DNA of 64,000 bases from Mycobacterium sp. (GCA_016197405.1 JACPVR010000032.1:18526-82525), one strand, 5' to 3'; counted from the first letter of the stretch, positions 7,618 to 16,850 are shown. Notes: generated from the letters alone by a model not told the origin. Numbers and translations are program-made.

Positions 7618-9948
7618 ATGGCTACCAGGCGCCGCCCCGATCGCGATATCGATGCCCGCTACGACGAGCACGCTGTGGTCACCACCGGCCGCGAAGGCGA
7701 AGCCGCCGGCATGAAGGCCGTGCTGGTGTCGTTGCGGCGCGGCTTCGAGCAGATGGGCCCGATCCGGACGACGACCGCGTTGTCGCGGCTCAATCAGCGC
7801 CACGGTTTCGACTGCCCGGGATGCGCCTGGCCCGAGGAGCACGGCGGGCGCAAGCTCGCCGAGTTCTGCGAGAACGGCGCCAAGGCGGTGGCCGAGGAGG
7901 CGACCAAACGCACCGTCACCCCGGAATTCTTCGCGCGGCACTCGGTGGCCGAACTGGCCGATCAGCCCGAGTACTGGCTCTCACAGCAGGGCCGTCTCAC
8001 CCATCCGATGGTGCTGTCGCCCGGCGGCACGCACTACCAACCCATCGGCTGGGATGACGCCTACCGGCTGATCGCCGAACACCTCAATGCGTTGGCCTCC
8101 CCCGATGAGGCGCTGTTCTACACCTCCGGACGCACCAGTAACGAGGCCGCGTTCTGCTACCAACTGCTGGTGCGCAGTTTCGGCACCAACAACCTGCCGG
8201 ACTGCTCGAACATGTGCCACGAGTCCTCGGGGACCGCTCTGGTCGAGTCGATCGGCATCGGTAAGGGTTCGGTCACCGTCGACGATCTCGAGCATGCCGA
8301 CGTCATCCTGATCGCCGGGCAGAATCCGGGCACCAACCACCCCCGGATGCTCTCGGTGTTGGAGAAGGCAAAAGCCAACGGCGCCAGGATCATCGCGGTC
8401 AATCCCCTGCCCGAGGCCGGGCTGATCCGGTTCAAGGATCCGCAGAAGGTGCACGGTGTGGTGGGCCACGGCGTGGCGATCGCCGACGAGTTCGTGCAGA
8501 TCCGCCTCGGCGGCGATATGGCGCTGTTCGCCGGATTGGGCCGCTTGCTGCTGGAAGCCGACGATGCAGCCCCGGGCACGGTGATCGACCGCGATTTCGT
8601 CGACACCCACTGCGCGGGCTTTGCCGCATATGAAACCCAAACTCGCGCTGTGGATCTCGACACCGTCACCGAGGCCAGCGGTATCGACCGCGAACAGCTG
8701 GAACGGGTCGCGCGCATGCTGATCGGCTCCAAGCGCACGGTGTTCTGCTGGGCGATGGGCCTGACCCAGCACCGCCACGCCGTCGCCACCATCGGCGAGG
8801 CCACCAACCTGCTGCTGATGCGCGGCATGATCGGCAAGCCCGGCGCCGGGGTGTGCCCGGTGCGTGGACATTCCAACGTCCAGGGCGACCGCACCATGGG
8901 TATCTGGGAGAAGATGCCCGAACAGTTCCACGCCGCGTTGGACAACCGATTCGGTATCAACACCCCGCGCAAGCACGGCTACGACACCGTCGACGCCATC
9001 CGCGCCATGCGGGACGGCCGCGCCTCGGTCTTCATCGGGATGGGCGGCAACTTCGTGTCCGCCACCCCCGACACCGAAGTCACCGAGGCAGCGCTGCGCA
9101 ATTGCGCTCTCACCGTTCAGATCTCGACGAAACTGAACCGTAGCCACGTCGTGCACGGCAAGACCGCGTTGATCCTGCCGACGCTGGGCCGCACCGACCG
9201 GGACTTCCAGGCGGGCGGCAAACAGCTGGTGTCGGTGGAGGACTCGATGTCGATGGTGCACCTGTCGCGCGGAAGCCTGCACCCGCCCAGCCCGGAGTTG
9301 CGCAGCGAGGTCGCGATCGTCTGCCAGCTGGCGCGCGCCGTGCTGGGACCCGACCACCCCGTGCCGTGGGAGACCTTCAACGCCGACTACGACACCATCC
9401 GCGACGCCATCGCCGACGTGGTGCCGGGGTGTGCCGACTACAACTCCAAGGTGCGCCAGCCCGACGGTTTCGGCCTGCCGCACCCGCCGCGCGACTCTCG
9501 CGAATTCCCTACGCACACCGGCAAAGCCAACTTCTCGGTGGAGCCGCTGGAATGGGTCCCGGTACCCGAAGGCCGGCTGGTGCTGCAGACGTTGCGCAGC
9601 CACGACCAGTACAACACCACCATCTACGGTCTCGACGACCGCTACCGCGGGGTCAAGGGCGGCCGGCGGGTGGTCTTCGTCAACCCCGCCGATATCGCGG
9701 CCCTCGGTCTGCCCGCCGACGCCCGTGTCGACCTGATCTCGGAGTTCCCGACCGCCGACGGTGGTGTCGAGGAACGACGCGCCAAAGACTTTCTGGTGGT
9801 GCCGTATTCGACACCGGTCGGCAACGCCGCCGCCTACTACCCCGAGACCAATCCGCTGGTGCCACTGGACCACACCGCAGCCAAATCGAACACGCCGGTG
9901 TCCAAAGCCGTGGTGATCCGGTTGGAGCCGGTGGCATGGGCCGGGTAA
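7618..9948 (+). CDS. fdhF: FdhF/YdeP family molybdopterin oxidoreductase (formate dehydrogenase-like)
   Basis: 776 residues, the size of mycobacterial FdhF (Rv2900c, about 780). The family carries a bis-molybdopterin guanine dinucleotide cofactor; electron donor and acceptor in mycobacteria are not well established, so formate is only the default guess. Seen: N-terminal FDCPGCAWPEEH with two Cys; SNMCHESSGTALVESIG; the dinucleotide-binding stretches GQNPGTNHPRML and NPLPEAGLIRF; GKPGAGVCPVRGHSNVQGDRTMG; and a C-terminal molydopterin-binding domain (TLRSHDQYNTTIYG). The full 4Fe-4S CxxCxxxC motif of classical formate dehydrogenases is absent, as usual for YdeP types. The start at 7618 fits a leaderless mRNA (TAGGCT 7 bases upstream). 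fdhD overlaps its end by 13 bases. Confidence 0.9.
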   Translation: MATRRRPDRDIDARYDEHAVVTTGREGEAAGMKAVLVSLRRGFEQMGPIRTTTALSRLNQRHGFDCPGCAWPEEHGGRKLAEFCENGAKAVAEEATKRTVTPEFFARHSVAELADQPEYWLSQQGRLTHPMVLSPGGTHYQPIGWDDAYRLIAEHLNALASPDEALFYTSGRTSNEAAFCYQLLVRSFGTNNLPDCSNMCHESSGTALVESIGIGKGSVTVDDLEHADVILIAGQNPGTNHPRMLSVLEKAKANGARIIAVNPLPEAGLIRFKDPQKVHGVVGHGVAIADEFVQIRLGGDMALFAGLGRLLLEADDAAPGTVIDRDFVDTHCAGFAAYETQTRAVDLDTVTEASGIDREQLERVARMLIGSKRTVFCWAMGLTQHRHAVATIGEATNLLLMRGMIGKPGAGVCPVRGHSNVQGDRTMGIWEKMPEQFHAALDNRFGINTPRKHGYDTVDAIRAMRDGRASVFIGMGGNFVSATPDTEVTEAALRNCALTVQISTKLNRSHVVHGKTALILPTLGRTDRDFQAGGKQLVSVEDSMSMVHLSRGSLHPPSPELRSEVAIVCQLARAVLGPDHPVPWETFNADYDTIRDAIADVVPGCADYNSKVRQPDGFGLPHPPRDSREFPTHTGKANFSVEPLEWVPVPEGRLVLQTLRSHDQYNTTIYGLDDRYRGVKGGRRVVFVNPADIAALGLPADARVDLISEFPTADGGVEERRAKDFLVVPYSTPVGNAAAYYPETNPLVPLDHTAAKSNTPVSKAVVIRLEPVAWAG

Positions 9949-10760
9949 CAGCGCGCCGCCGCGCCGCCCATCTGAGCGGGACCGAGCTCACCCAGCGCCC
10001 GGAGACCCTGGTGGTCGAGGAGCCCTTGGAGATCCGGCTCAACGGCTCCGCGCTGACCGTGACCATGCGCACCCCGGGCTCCGATGTCGAACTGGCGCAA
10101 GGCTTTCTGCTCACCGAAGGTATCATCGCCGGGCGCGACGACGTCCTGACGGTGCGCTACTGCCAGGGTGCCGGGCCCGACGGCACCAACACCTACAACG
10201 TCCTCGATGTCACGCTTGCACCGGGCGTGCCGCTGCCCGAAGTGGACGTCCGGCGCAATTTCTACACCACCTCGTCCTGCGGCATCTGCGGTAAGGCCTC
10301 CCTGGACGCGGTCGCCACCATCAGCAAGCACTGCCCGGGTGACGACCCCACCCTGGTGGCCGCCGAGACCCTGACGGCGCTACCCGACCGGCTGCGCGCC
10401 GCGCAGAAGGTTTTCGCCAGCACCGGAGGACTGCACGCGGCGGCGCTTTTCACCACAGACGGCACTCTGCTGGCGGTGCGCGAGGACATCGGCAGGCACA
10501 ACGCCGTCGACAAGGTCATCGGCTGGGCCACCGAACAGCACCGCGTCCCGCTGTCCGGCGCGGTACTGCTGGTCAGTGGACGCGCGTCATTCGAACTGAC
10601 CCAGAAGGCCGTGATGGCCGGCATCCCGGTGATGGCCGCGGTGTCGGCGCCGTCGTCACTGGCCGTCGACCTGGCCACCCAATCCGGGCTGACCCTGGTG
10701 GCGTTCCTGCGCGGGGATTCGATGAACATCTACAGCCGACCGGACCGCATCAAACGCTGA
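9936..10760 (+). CDS. fdhD: Formate dehydrogenase accessory sulfurtransferase FdhD
   Basis: 274 residues. FdhD hands sulfur from a cysteine desulfurase to the molybdenum cofactor of formate-dehydrogenase-type enzymes, which activates them. The key pair of cysteines is present in SSCGICGK (C115 and C118), as are EDIGRHNAVDKVIG, GRASFELTQKAVMAG and the C-terminal GRASFEL/FLRGDSMNIYS elements of the family. The ATG at 9936 lies inside the 3' end of fdhF (13-base overlap), so the two are coupled and FdhD most likely matures that FdhF. The same fdhF-fdhD pairing occurs in M. tuberculosis (Rv2900c-Rv2899c). A small AGGGC/GCCCT hairpin follows the stop. Confidence 0.95.
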   Translation: MGRVTARRRAAHLSGTELTQRPETLVVEEPLEIRLNGSALTVTMRTPGSDVELAQGFLLTEGIIAGRDDVLTVRYCQGAGPDGTNTYNVLDVTLAPGVPLPEVDVRRNFYTTSSCGICGKASLDAVATISKHCPGDDPTLVAAETLTALPDRLRAAQKVFASTGGLHAAALFTTDGTLLAVREDIGRHNAVDKVIGWATEQHRVPLSGAVLLVSGRASFELTQKAVMAGIPVMAAVSAPSSLAVDLATQSGLTLVAFLRGDSMNIYSRPDRIKR

Positions 10761-10771
10761 GGGCACCAGCC

Positions 10772-11329
10772 CTATCCCTGCGGCGAGTTCTTGAGCGAGC
10801 CGACGATCATGTCGAGAATACGATCGGCCTGCAGCAGTCCGGCGTCGCCTTTGGGCACTCGCCACAGCGCACTCAGAAGTAGCAGGACGTCACCGGGATC
10901 CACGCCGGTTCGAATATCACCCCTGGCCTCCGCGGCTTCGAGCAACTGCCCTATCGCGGCGGTGACGGGCCCGTACGTCGCATCGATCACCGCCTGAGCG
11001 GACGGACTTGCCAGCGCCTCACCCAACCCGTGTTTGACCCGGGTGAGTTCTGCCAATTTCCTTGCCCAGCTGCAGAATGCGTCCAGCGGCGCCTGCTCGT
11101 CGAGTAGCCGGCCCACCGAACCGGCAAGGGAGTCGATCTCCTCGCGGTAAACCGCGAGCAGGAGCGCCTCCCGGGTCGGGAAATGTCGATAGAGGGTGCC
11201 GGGACCCACGCCGGCGCGTTTGGCGATGGCGTTCAGCGAGATATCCGGATCGTCGGCGAAGGCGGCAAAAGCGACCTGGAGTATGCGTGCCCGGTTGCGT
11301 TGAGCGTCGGCGCGCTGAGTGTCGGTCAT
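10772..11329 (-). CDS. TetR family transcriptional regulator
   Basis: 185 residues. The N-terminal DNA-binding domain is typical: RARILQVAFAAFADDPDISLNAIAKRAGVGPGTLYRHFPTREAL, with the recognition helix around GVGPGTLYRHF. The C-terminal ligand-binding domain is helical and unassigned. It is divergent from an aldo-keto reductase gene, and the 91-base gap holds two inverted repeats with AGCGGA half-sites, so it most likely represses itself and the reductase. GGAAGG before the ATG supports the start. A second TetR/reductase pair at 25293-26862 has the same layout and related operators. The inducer is unknown. Confidence 0.93.
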   Translation of the reverse strand: MTDTQRADAQRNRARILQVAFAAFADDPDISLNAIAKRAGVGPGTLYRHFPTREALLLAVYREEIDSLAGSVGRLLDEQAPLDAFCSWARKLAELTRVKHGLGEALASPSAQAVIDATYGPVTAAIGQLLEAAEARGDIRTGVDPGDVLLLLSALWRVPKGDAGLLQADRILDMIVGSLKNSPQG

Positions 11330-11345
11330 CTACCTTCCCTTGCTA

Positions 11346-11395
11346 AGCGGAGAACTGTCCGCTACGGTCGGAATCGCCTAAGCGGAGACATCTCC
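11346..11395. promoter_or_regulatory. Twin TetR operators between regulator and aldo-keto reductase
   Basis: Operator 1 is AGCGGA-GAACTG-TCCGCT (11346-11363), with perfect 6-base arms. Operator 2 starts with the same half-site AGCGGA (11381-11386) and forms GGAGA-CA-TCTCC (11384-11395). Both lie between the two divergent start codons. The half-site recurs in the second TetR module at 25845 and 25881. Confidence 0.7.
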
Positions 11396-11420
11396 ACAAA
11401 GCCTTACTGAAGGGGACATT

Positions 11421-12470
11421 ATGCAATACCGCAAGCTCGGCACCACCGGCCTCGACGTCTCACCCATCGCGATCGGCGCGATGACCTACGGCGATCCCGA
11501 CCGCGGACACCCGGTGTGGTCACTGGGCGAAGACGACGCCCGCCCCCTCATCAAGCACGCACTGGAGGCCGGCCTGAACTTCTTCGACACCGCGAACATG
11601 TACTCGAACGGTTCGAGCGAGGAGATACTGGGCCGCACGCTCAAAGACTTCGCCGACCGCGACGACGTCGTGATCGCCACGAAGCTGCGCCACCCGATGC
11701 GACCCGGGCCCAACGGGCGCGGCCTGTCACGCAAAGCCATCCTCACCGAGGTCGAACATTCTCTGCGACGGCTCGGCACCGACTACATCGATCTCTATCA
11801 GGTGCATCGCAACGACCACGCCACGCCATTGGAGGAGACCCTGGAGACACTCAGCGACCTGGTGCGCGACGGCAAGGTCCGCTACCTCGGCGCCTCCTCG
11901 ATGCACGCCTGGGAATTCGCGAAGGCACTGCACCTGCAGAAGCAGCACGGCTGGGCCCGATTCGTCACCATGCAGGACCACTACAACCTGCTCGCCCGCG
12001 AGGAGGAGCGCGAGATGATCCCGCTGTGCCTCGACGAGGGCGTCGGGACGATCATCTGGAGTCCCCTTGCCCGGGGGCGGCTCGCCCGCGACTGGGATAA
12101 CGCGAATTCCACCGCCAGAGCACAGACCGACGGAGCGTTCGCCGACCACCTCTACTCGGCGGCCGACGAGAACGCGAACCGCGCCATCATCGACGCCGTC
12201 GGAAAGGTCGCCGCCGCGCACGGCGTCACCCGCGCGACGATCGCGCTGGCGTGGCTGCATCACCAGCCGGTGGTGACCGCACCGCTGGTGGGTGCCGGCT
12301 CGGTGAAACACATCGACGAGGCGATCGCCTCGCTGGCGGTCGAACTGACCGACGACGAGCTGCGCATGCTGCAGGCCCCGTACACCCCGCGGTACGACTT
12401 CCAGGGCATCTCCGACGAGGCCGAACTCGACGCGATCCGGGCGCGCATCCCCGGGATGGCGCTGACATAA
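11421..12470 (+). CDS. Aldo/keto reductase
   Basis: 349 residues, NADPH-dependent oxidoreductase with the AKR (TIM-barrel) signature: N-terminal LGTTGLDVSPIAIGAMTYG, catalytic Asp and Tyr in FFDTANMYSNGSSEEILG, Lys in VIATKLRHP, catalytic His in DLYQVHRNDH, and the NADP-binding C-terminal PLVGAGSVKHIDEAI. It is of the YajO/YhdN-like group rather than the short AKR5 group. It is cytosolic and the substrate is unknown; such TetR-controlled reductases usually act on reactive aldehydes or xenobiotic ketones. AAGGGG lies 7 bases before the start. Control by the divergent TetR is inferred from the operators between them. Confidence 0.92.
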   Translation: MQYRKLGTTGLDVSPIAIGAMTYGDPDRGHPVWSLGEDDARPLIKHALEAGLNFFDTANMYSNGSSEEILGRTLKDFADRDDVVIATKLRHPMRPGPNGRGLSRKAILTEVEHSLRRLGTDYIDLYQVHRNDHATPLEETLETLSDLVRDGKVRYLGASSMHAWEFAKALHLQKQHGWARFVTMQDHYNLLAREEEREMIPLCLDEGVGTIIWSPLARGRLARDWDNANSTARAQTDGAFADHLYSAADENANRAIIDAVGKVAAAHGVTRATIALAWLHHQPVVTAPLVGAGSVKHIDEAIASLAVELTDDELRMLQAPYTPRYDFQGISDEAELDAIRARIPGMALT

Positions 12471-12502
12471 CCGGGCTTGTCCCCCATCCGGCCCGACAAT
12501 GC

Positions 12503-12541
12503 ATTGAGGGTCGTGACCCCCCTGGGATCACGACCCTCAAT
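12503..12541. terminator. Bidirectional terminator between aldo-keto reductase and clpX
   Basis: Perfect 14-base arms ATTGAGGGTCGTGA (12503-12516) and its complement (12528-12541) enclose an 11-base C/G-rich loop, flanked by AAT on the left and TACAAA on the right. It separates two convergent genes. Confidence 0.85.
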
Positions 12542-12556
12542 ACAAACTGACGGGAG

Positions 12557-13837
12557 CTAGGCGCTCTTGTCGCGACGCTCGGTCCGCGGTGGCTTGCGCG
12601 GCACGATCGTCGGCAGCATGTTGTCCTGCACGGTCTCCTTGGTGACGACCACCTTGGCGACGTCGTCGCGGCTGGGGATGTCATACATCACCGGCAGCAG
12701 GACTTCCTCCATGATGGCGCGCAGACCACGGGCACCGGTGCCACGGTGGATGGCCTGATCGGCGATCGCATCGAGTGCCTCGGTGGTGAATTCCAGTTCC
12801 ACACCGTCCATTTCGAACAACCTGGTGTACTGCTTGACCAAGGCGTTCTTCGGGGCCGACAGGATCTGGACGAGCGATTCCTTGTCCAGGTTGGTCACCG
12901 AGGCCACCACCGGCAGACGGCCGATGAACTCCGGGATCAGACCGAACTTGATCAGGTCCTCGGGCATCACCTCGGCGAAGTGGTCCTGGGTGTCGATCTC
13001 GGCCTTGGAGTGCACCTCGGCGCCGAAACCCAAGCCACGCTTGCCGACCCGGTCGGAGACGATCTTCTCCAAGCCGGCGAACGCACCCGCGACGATGAAC
13101 AGCACGTTGGTGGTGTCGATCTGGATGAATTCCTGATGCGGGTGCTTGCGGCCGCCCTGCGGAGGAACCGAGGCCTGCGTGCCTTCCAGAATCTTCAGCA
13201 GTGCCTGCTGCACACCTTCACCGGAGACATCGCGGGTGATCGACGGGTTCTCGCTCTTGCGGGCGATCTTGTCGACCTCGTCGATGTAGATGATGCCGGT
13301 CTCGGCGCGCTTGACGTCGTAGTCGGCGGCCTGGATCAGCTTGAGCAGAATGTTCTCGACATCCTCGCCGACGTAACCGGCTTCGGTCAGCGCGGTGGCA
13401 TCCGCGATCGCGAACGGGACATTGAGCATCTTGGCCAGCGTCTGCGCCAGGTAGGTCTTACCGCAGCCGGTCGGGCCGAGCATCAAGATATTGGATTTGG
13501 CCAGCTCAACAGGCTCGGCACGCGAGTCGCGCGACTTCTCCTGCGCCTGGATGCGCTTGTAGTGGTTGTAGACCGCGACAGCCAATGTGCGCTTGGCGGT
13601 GTCCTGCCCGATGACATAACCCTCGAGGAAATCCCGGATCTCCGAGGGCTTGGGCAGCTCGTCGAGTTTGACATCGTCAGCGTCGGCCAGCTCCTCCTCG
13701 ATGATCTCGTTGCAGAGGTCGATGCACTCGTCGCAGATGTACACGCCAGGGCCGGCAATGAGTTTCTTGACCTGCTTTTGGCTCTTCCCGCAGAACGAGC
13801 ACTTCAGCAGGTCACCGCCGTCTCCGATGCGTGCCAT
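12557..13837 (-). CDS. clpX: ATP-dependent Clp protease ATP-binding subunit ClpX
   Basis: 426 residues. ClpX is the AAA+ unfoldase that feeds substrates to ClpP1P2 in the cytoplasm. Seen in order: the N-terminal four-Cys zinc-binding domain (CSFCGKSQ ... CDECIDLC), Walker A GPTGCGKT, Walker B IIYIDEVDKIA, sensor and pore segments (EAGYVGEDVE; GYVG pore loop), the ClpP-docking IGF-type loop (here LGFGAEVHSK precedes it), and the C-terminal D2 small domain ending in a basic KPPRTERRDKSA tail. It lies 254 bases downstream of clpP2 on the same strand, the order known from M. tuberculosis (Rv2457c). It is probably essential. Confidence 0.98.
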   Translation of the reverse strand: MARIGDGGDLLKCSFCGKSQKQVKKLIAGPGVYICDECIDLCNEIIEEELADADDVKLDELPKPSEIRDFLEGYVIGQDTAKRTLAVAVYNHYKRIQAQEKSRDSRAEPVELAKSNILMLGPTGCGKTYLAQTLAKMLNVPFAIADATALTEAGYVGEDVENILLKLIQAADYDVKRAETGIIYIDEVDKIARKSENPSITRDVSGEGVQQALLKILEGTQASVPPQGGRKHPHQEFIQIDTTNVLFIVAGAFAGLEKIVSDRVGKRGLGFGAEVHSKAEIDTQDHFAEVMPEDLIKFGLIPEFIGRLPVVASVTNLDKESLVQILSAPKNALVKQYTRLFEMDGVELEFTTEALDAIADQAIHRGTGARGLRAIMEEVLLPVMYDIPSRDDVAKVVVTKETVQDNMLPTIVPRKPPRTERRDKSA

Positions 13838-13994
13838 ATTGCTGAGGTCCCTACTTCCCCTCTGGCCGGTGAATTCACCGGGGTGTCGGTCTTCGATTGC
13901 TGCTTGTTCCGACGCTACCCGCTTACTCCGTCAGGGGGCGAGCGATAGAGGTGAATAGCGTCGGTGGTATTCAGCTGTCGCAAAACATATCCCC

Positions 13995-14017
13995 TGCGGG
14001 GGCTGACGGCCCCCGCA
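13995..14017. repeat. Stable hairpin in the clpP2-clpX gap
   Basis: TGCGGGGGC (13995-14003) and its complement (14009-14017) form a 9-base stem with a TGACG loop in the 254-base gap between clpP2 and clpX. With the hairpin at 14068-14090 it may separate or attenuate transcription between the two operons. No T-tract. Confidence 0.5.
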
Positions 14018-14067
14018 ACGCGCTGCCGTGTCTTTGGCGTGTCGTCCCGGTTATCGGACCGCGACGC

Positions 14068-14090
14068 CGGGGCCGGTCAGACCGGCCCCG
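14068..14090 (-). terminator. Hairpin directly after clpP2
   Basis: The 10-base stem CGGGGCCGGT/ACCGGCCCCG with a CAG loop begins one base after the clpP2 stop in the direction of transcription. It is a plausible terminator or 3'-end stabiliser of the clpP1-clpP2 mRNA. Confidence 0.6.
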
Positions 14091-14091
14091 A

Positions 14092-14745
14092 TCAGAGCTT
14101 GGACGCCGACAACTTCCGGTACTCCAGCACGGTGTCGATGATCCCGTAATCCTTGGCCTCGGCGGCCGTCAGGATCTTGTCGCGATCGGTGTCCTTGCGG
14201 ATCACCGCGGGTTCCTTGCCGGTGTGGCGCGCCAGCGTGGTGTCCATCAAGGTGCGCATGCGCTCGATCTCGGCGGCCTGGATCTCCAGGTCAGAGACCT
14301 GGCCCTGGATCGCCCCGCCGACCGCGGGCTGATGGATCAGCACGCGGGCGTTCGGCAGCGCCATGCGCTTGCCGGGGGTGCCGGCGGCCAGCAGCACCGC
14401 GGCGGCCGAGGCGGCCTGGCCCAGGCACACGGTCTGGATGTCGGCACGCACGTACTGCATGGTGTCGTAGATCGCCATCAGCGAGGTGAACGACCCACCC
14501 GGCGAGTTGATGTACATGGTGATGTCGCGATCGGGATCGAGCGACTCCAGCACCAGCAACTGCGCCATGATGTCGTTCGCCGACGCGTCGTCGACCTGCA
14601 CGCCGAGGAAGATGATGCGCTCCTCGAAGAGCTTGTTGTACGGGTTGGACTCCTTGACACCGAAGCTGGAGTGCTCGATGAACGACGGCAGGATGTAGCG
14701 CGCGGAGATCGGATTCACGGCTTCGCCGTGCATGGGCTGGCTCAT
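14092..14745 (-). CDS. clpP2: ATP-dependent Clp protease proteolytic subunit ClpP2
   Basis: 217 residues, closely matching mycobacterial ClpP2 (ARYILPSFIEHSSFGVKESNPYNKLFEERIIFLG). It forms one heptamer ring of the mixed ClpP1P2 protease and carries the docking surface for ClpX and ClpC1. Catalytic residues are visible: Ser in CLGQAASAAAVLLAAG, His in NARVLIHQP, Asp in the segment DTDRDKILTAAEA. Its start overlaps the clpP1 stop (ATGA), so both are made in equal amounts from one mRNA. The N-terminus MSQPMHGEAVNPIS differs from the M. tuberculosis propeptide, as expected for a processed region. Confidence 0.98.
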   Translation of the reverse strand: MSQPMHGEAVNPISARYILPSFIEHSSFGVKESNPYNKLFEERIIFLGVQVDDASANDIMAQLLVLESLDPDRDITMYINSPGGSFTSLMAIYDTMQYVRADIQTVCLGQAASAAAVLLAAGTPGKRMALPNARVLIHQPAVGGAIQGQVSDLEIQAAEIERMRTLMDTTLARHTGKEPAVIRKDTDRDKILTAAEAKDYGIIDTVLEYRKLSASKL

Positions 14746-15335
14746 GAGGCACTCCCGTTGAGGTGGGCGCGGGTGATGATGTGGTCGACGAAGCCGTAGT
14801 CCAGCGCCTCCTGGGCGGTGAACCAGCGGTCGCGGTCGGCGTCGGCCTCGACCTTTTCCAACGACTGGCCGGTGAACTCGGCGTTGAGCCGGTTCATCTC
14901 CTTCTTCGTCAGGGCGAACTGCTCGGCCTGGATGGCGATATCCGCCGCCGAACCGCCGATACCCGCCGACGGCTGGTGCATCATGATCCGGGCGTGCGGC
15001 AGGGCATAACGCTTGCCCTTGGTCCCCGCCGCGAGCAGGAACTCACCCATCGAGGCGGCCATGCCCATGGCATAGGTCGCCACGTCACACGGCGCGAGCA
15101 CCATGGTGTCGTAGATCGCCATGCCGGCAGTGACCGAACCACCCGGCGAGTTGATGTAGAGGTTGATGTCCTTGGTGGGGTCCTCGGCGGCCAGCAGGAG
15201 AATCTGCGCGCACAGCCGGTTGGCGATGTCATCGTCGACCTGGGTGCCCAGGAAGATGATCCGCTCAGCCAGCAAGCGCTCATAGACCGAGTCCGTGAGG
15301 TTCAGGCCCATGGACCCGGAACGCATGTCAGTCAC
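14742..15335 (-). CDS. clpP1: ATP-dependent Clp protease proteolytic subunit ClpP1
   Basis: 197 residues. ClpP1 forms the second ring of the ClpP1P2 tetradecamer. Seen: LTDSVYERLLAERIIFLG near the N-terminus, the substrate-strand motif INSPGGSVTAGMAIYDTM, catalytic Ser in YAMGMAASMGEFLLAAG, His in HARIMMHQPS, and Asp in DADRDRWFTAQEALDYGFVD. The ATGA overlap with clpP2 shows coupling. It is the first gene of the operon; the 96-base gap to tig probably carries the promoter, where ClgR is the known regulator in this genus, although I could not find an unambiguous ClgR box. Confidence 0.98.
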   Translation of the reverse strand: MTDMRSGSMGLNLTDSVYERLLAERIIFLGTQVDDDIANRLCAQILLLAAEDPTKDINLYINSPGGSVTAGMAIYDTMVLAPCDVATYAMGMAASMGEFLLAAGTKGKRYALPHARIMMHQPSAGIGGSAADIAIQAEQFALTKKEMNRLNAEFTGQSLEKVEADADRDRWFTAQEALDYGFVDHIITRAHLNGSAS

Positions 15336-15431
15336 GCTGGGTTACCTGCTTTCTCGTATGTGGTTCAACGACGACACTAACCAACCTGCAGCCGCGCGCA
15401 CCCGCTAGGACGCGCGCTTTCGCTGTGGGCT

Positions 15432-16850
15432 TTATTTCGTCTCGTCGTCGGTGTCGGCGGAATCGTCGTCGTCATCGTCGTCGGCGGCCTCCAGCGCCTC
15501 GGCCACTGCGGCCTCGACATCGGCCTCGTCGGACGACCCGAAGAACTCGGTGGTGTCGACGACGTTGCCGTCGGTGTCGGTCACCGTCGCGGCCTCGACG
15601 ACCGCGGCGACGGTCAGCCCGCGCCGCACATCGGCGAACATCGCGGGCAGCTGGTTGTTCTGCTGCAGCAGCTGGATGAGCTGCTGCGGCTCGATGCCGT
15701 ACTGACGCGACATCAGCACCAGACGCTCGGTGATGTCGTTCTGACCCACCTGGATGTCCAGGTCGTCGGCGATGGCATCCATCAGCAGCTGGGTCTTGAC
15801 GGCGCGCTCGGCACCGCTGCGGGTCTCGGCGTCGAACTCCTCGCGCGAGCTGCCCTGTTCCTTGAGCTGCTCTTCGAACTTGGCCTCGTCGTGGTCGAGT
15901 CCGTGGATCGCATTGTGCACGGTCTCGTCGACCTGGCCCTGCACGATGGCCTCGGGCAGCGGCACCTCGGTCTGCTCCAGCAGCGCCTCCAGGGTGGCGT
16001 CGCGGATCTTCTCGGCCTGCTGGATGCTCTTGAAGCGCTTGACCTGCTCGGCGAGGTTTTCCTTCAGCTCGTCGATGGTGTCGAATTCGCTGGCCAGCTG
16101 GGCGAAATCGTCGTCGACGGGCGGCAGCTCGCGTTCCTTGACCGAGCCGACGGTCACGGTGACGACGGCCTCGGCGCCGGCGTGCGGGCCGGCCACCAGC
16201 GTGGTGGTGAACTCCTTGGTCTCACCGGAGGACATCCCGACCAGGGCGTCGTCCAGTCCTTCGATCAGCTGCCCGGATCCGACCTCGTGGCTCAGGCCCT
16301 CGGTCTTGGCCTCCGGGACGTCCTCGCCGCCGACGGTGGCCGACAGGTCGATCGAGACGAAATCACCTTCGGCAACCGGACGCTCGACACCCTTGAGGGT
16401 GCCGAACCGGGCGCGCAGCGACTCCAGTTCCTTCTCGACGTCCTCGTCCTCGACCTTGATGGCGTCGACGGTGACGGTCAGCGCGCTCAGGTCGGGCAGG
16501 GTGATCTCGGGGCGGACGTCGACCTCGGCGGTGAACACCAGCTCCTGGCCGTCCTCGAGCTTGGTGACCTCGATCTCGGGCTGGCCCAGCGGCTGCAGCT
16601 CCGATGTGGTGACGGCCTGGCTGTAGCGGGTGGGCAGCGCGTCGTTGACGACCTGCTCGAGCACCGCGGTGCGCCCGACACGGGCCTCCAGCAGCTTGCG
16701 CGGTGCCTTGCCCGGGCGGAATCCGGGCAGCCGGACCTGCTTGGCCAGCTGCTTGAACGCGCGATCGAAGTCGGGTTCGAGTTCCTCGAAAGGCACCTCG
16801 ACATTGATGCGAACCCGGGTGGGGCTCAGCTTCTCGACGGTGCTCTTCAC
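15432..16850 (-). CDS. tig: Trigger factor, ribosome-associated peptidyl-prolyl isomerase and chaperone
   Basis: 472 residues from the GTG at 16850 (VKSTVEKLSPTRVRINVEVPF), which has AGGAG five bases upstream; an in-frame extension to 16952 would run into the neighbouring tRNA and is rejected. Domains: ribosome-binding domain with the signature QVRLPGFRPGKAPRKLLEARVG (about residues 35-60), a central FKBP-like PPIase domain (about 150-245, EGDFVSIDLSATVGG), and the C-terminal helical chaperone arms. The protein ends in a very acidic tail (DDDDDDDSADTDDETK). It folds nascent chains at the ribosome exit tunnel. Its place upstream of clpP1P2 is conserved across bacteria. Confidence 0.97.
   Translation of the reverse strand: MKSTVEKLSPTRVRINVEVPFEELEPDFDRAFKQLAKQVRLPGFRPGKAPRKLLEARVGRTAVLEQVVNDALPTRYSQAVTTSELQPLGQPEIEVTKLEDGQELVFTAEVDVRPEITLPDLSALTVTVDAIKVEDEDVEKELESLRARFGTLKGVERPVAEGDFVSIDLSATVGGEDVPEAKTEGLSHEVGSGQLIEGLDDALVGMSSGETKEFTTTLVAGPHAGAEAVVTVTVGSVKERELPPVDDDFAQLASEFDTIDELKENLAEQVKRFKSIQQAEKIRDATLEALLEQTEVPLPEAIVQGQVDETVHNAIHGLDHDEAKFEEQLKEQGSSREEFDAETRSGAERAVKTQLLMDAIADDLDIQVGQNDITERLVLMSRQYGIEPQQLIQLLQQNNQLPAMFADVRRGLTVAAVVEAATVTDTDGNVVDTTEFFGSSDEADVEAAVAEALEAADDDDDDDSADTDDETK

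Noticed and set aside
15336..15431. ClgR box upstream of clpP1
   Set aside because: CGC-TAGGAC-GCG is close, but the spacing is one base too long for the published pattern I remember, so I did not annotate it.
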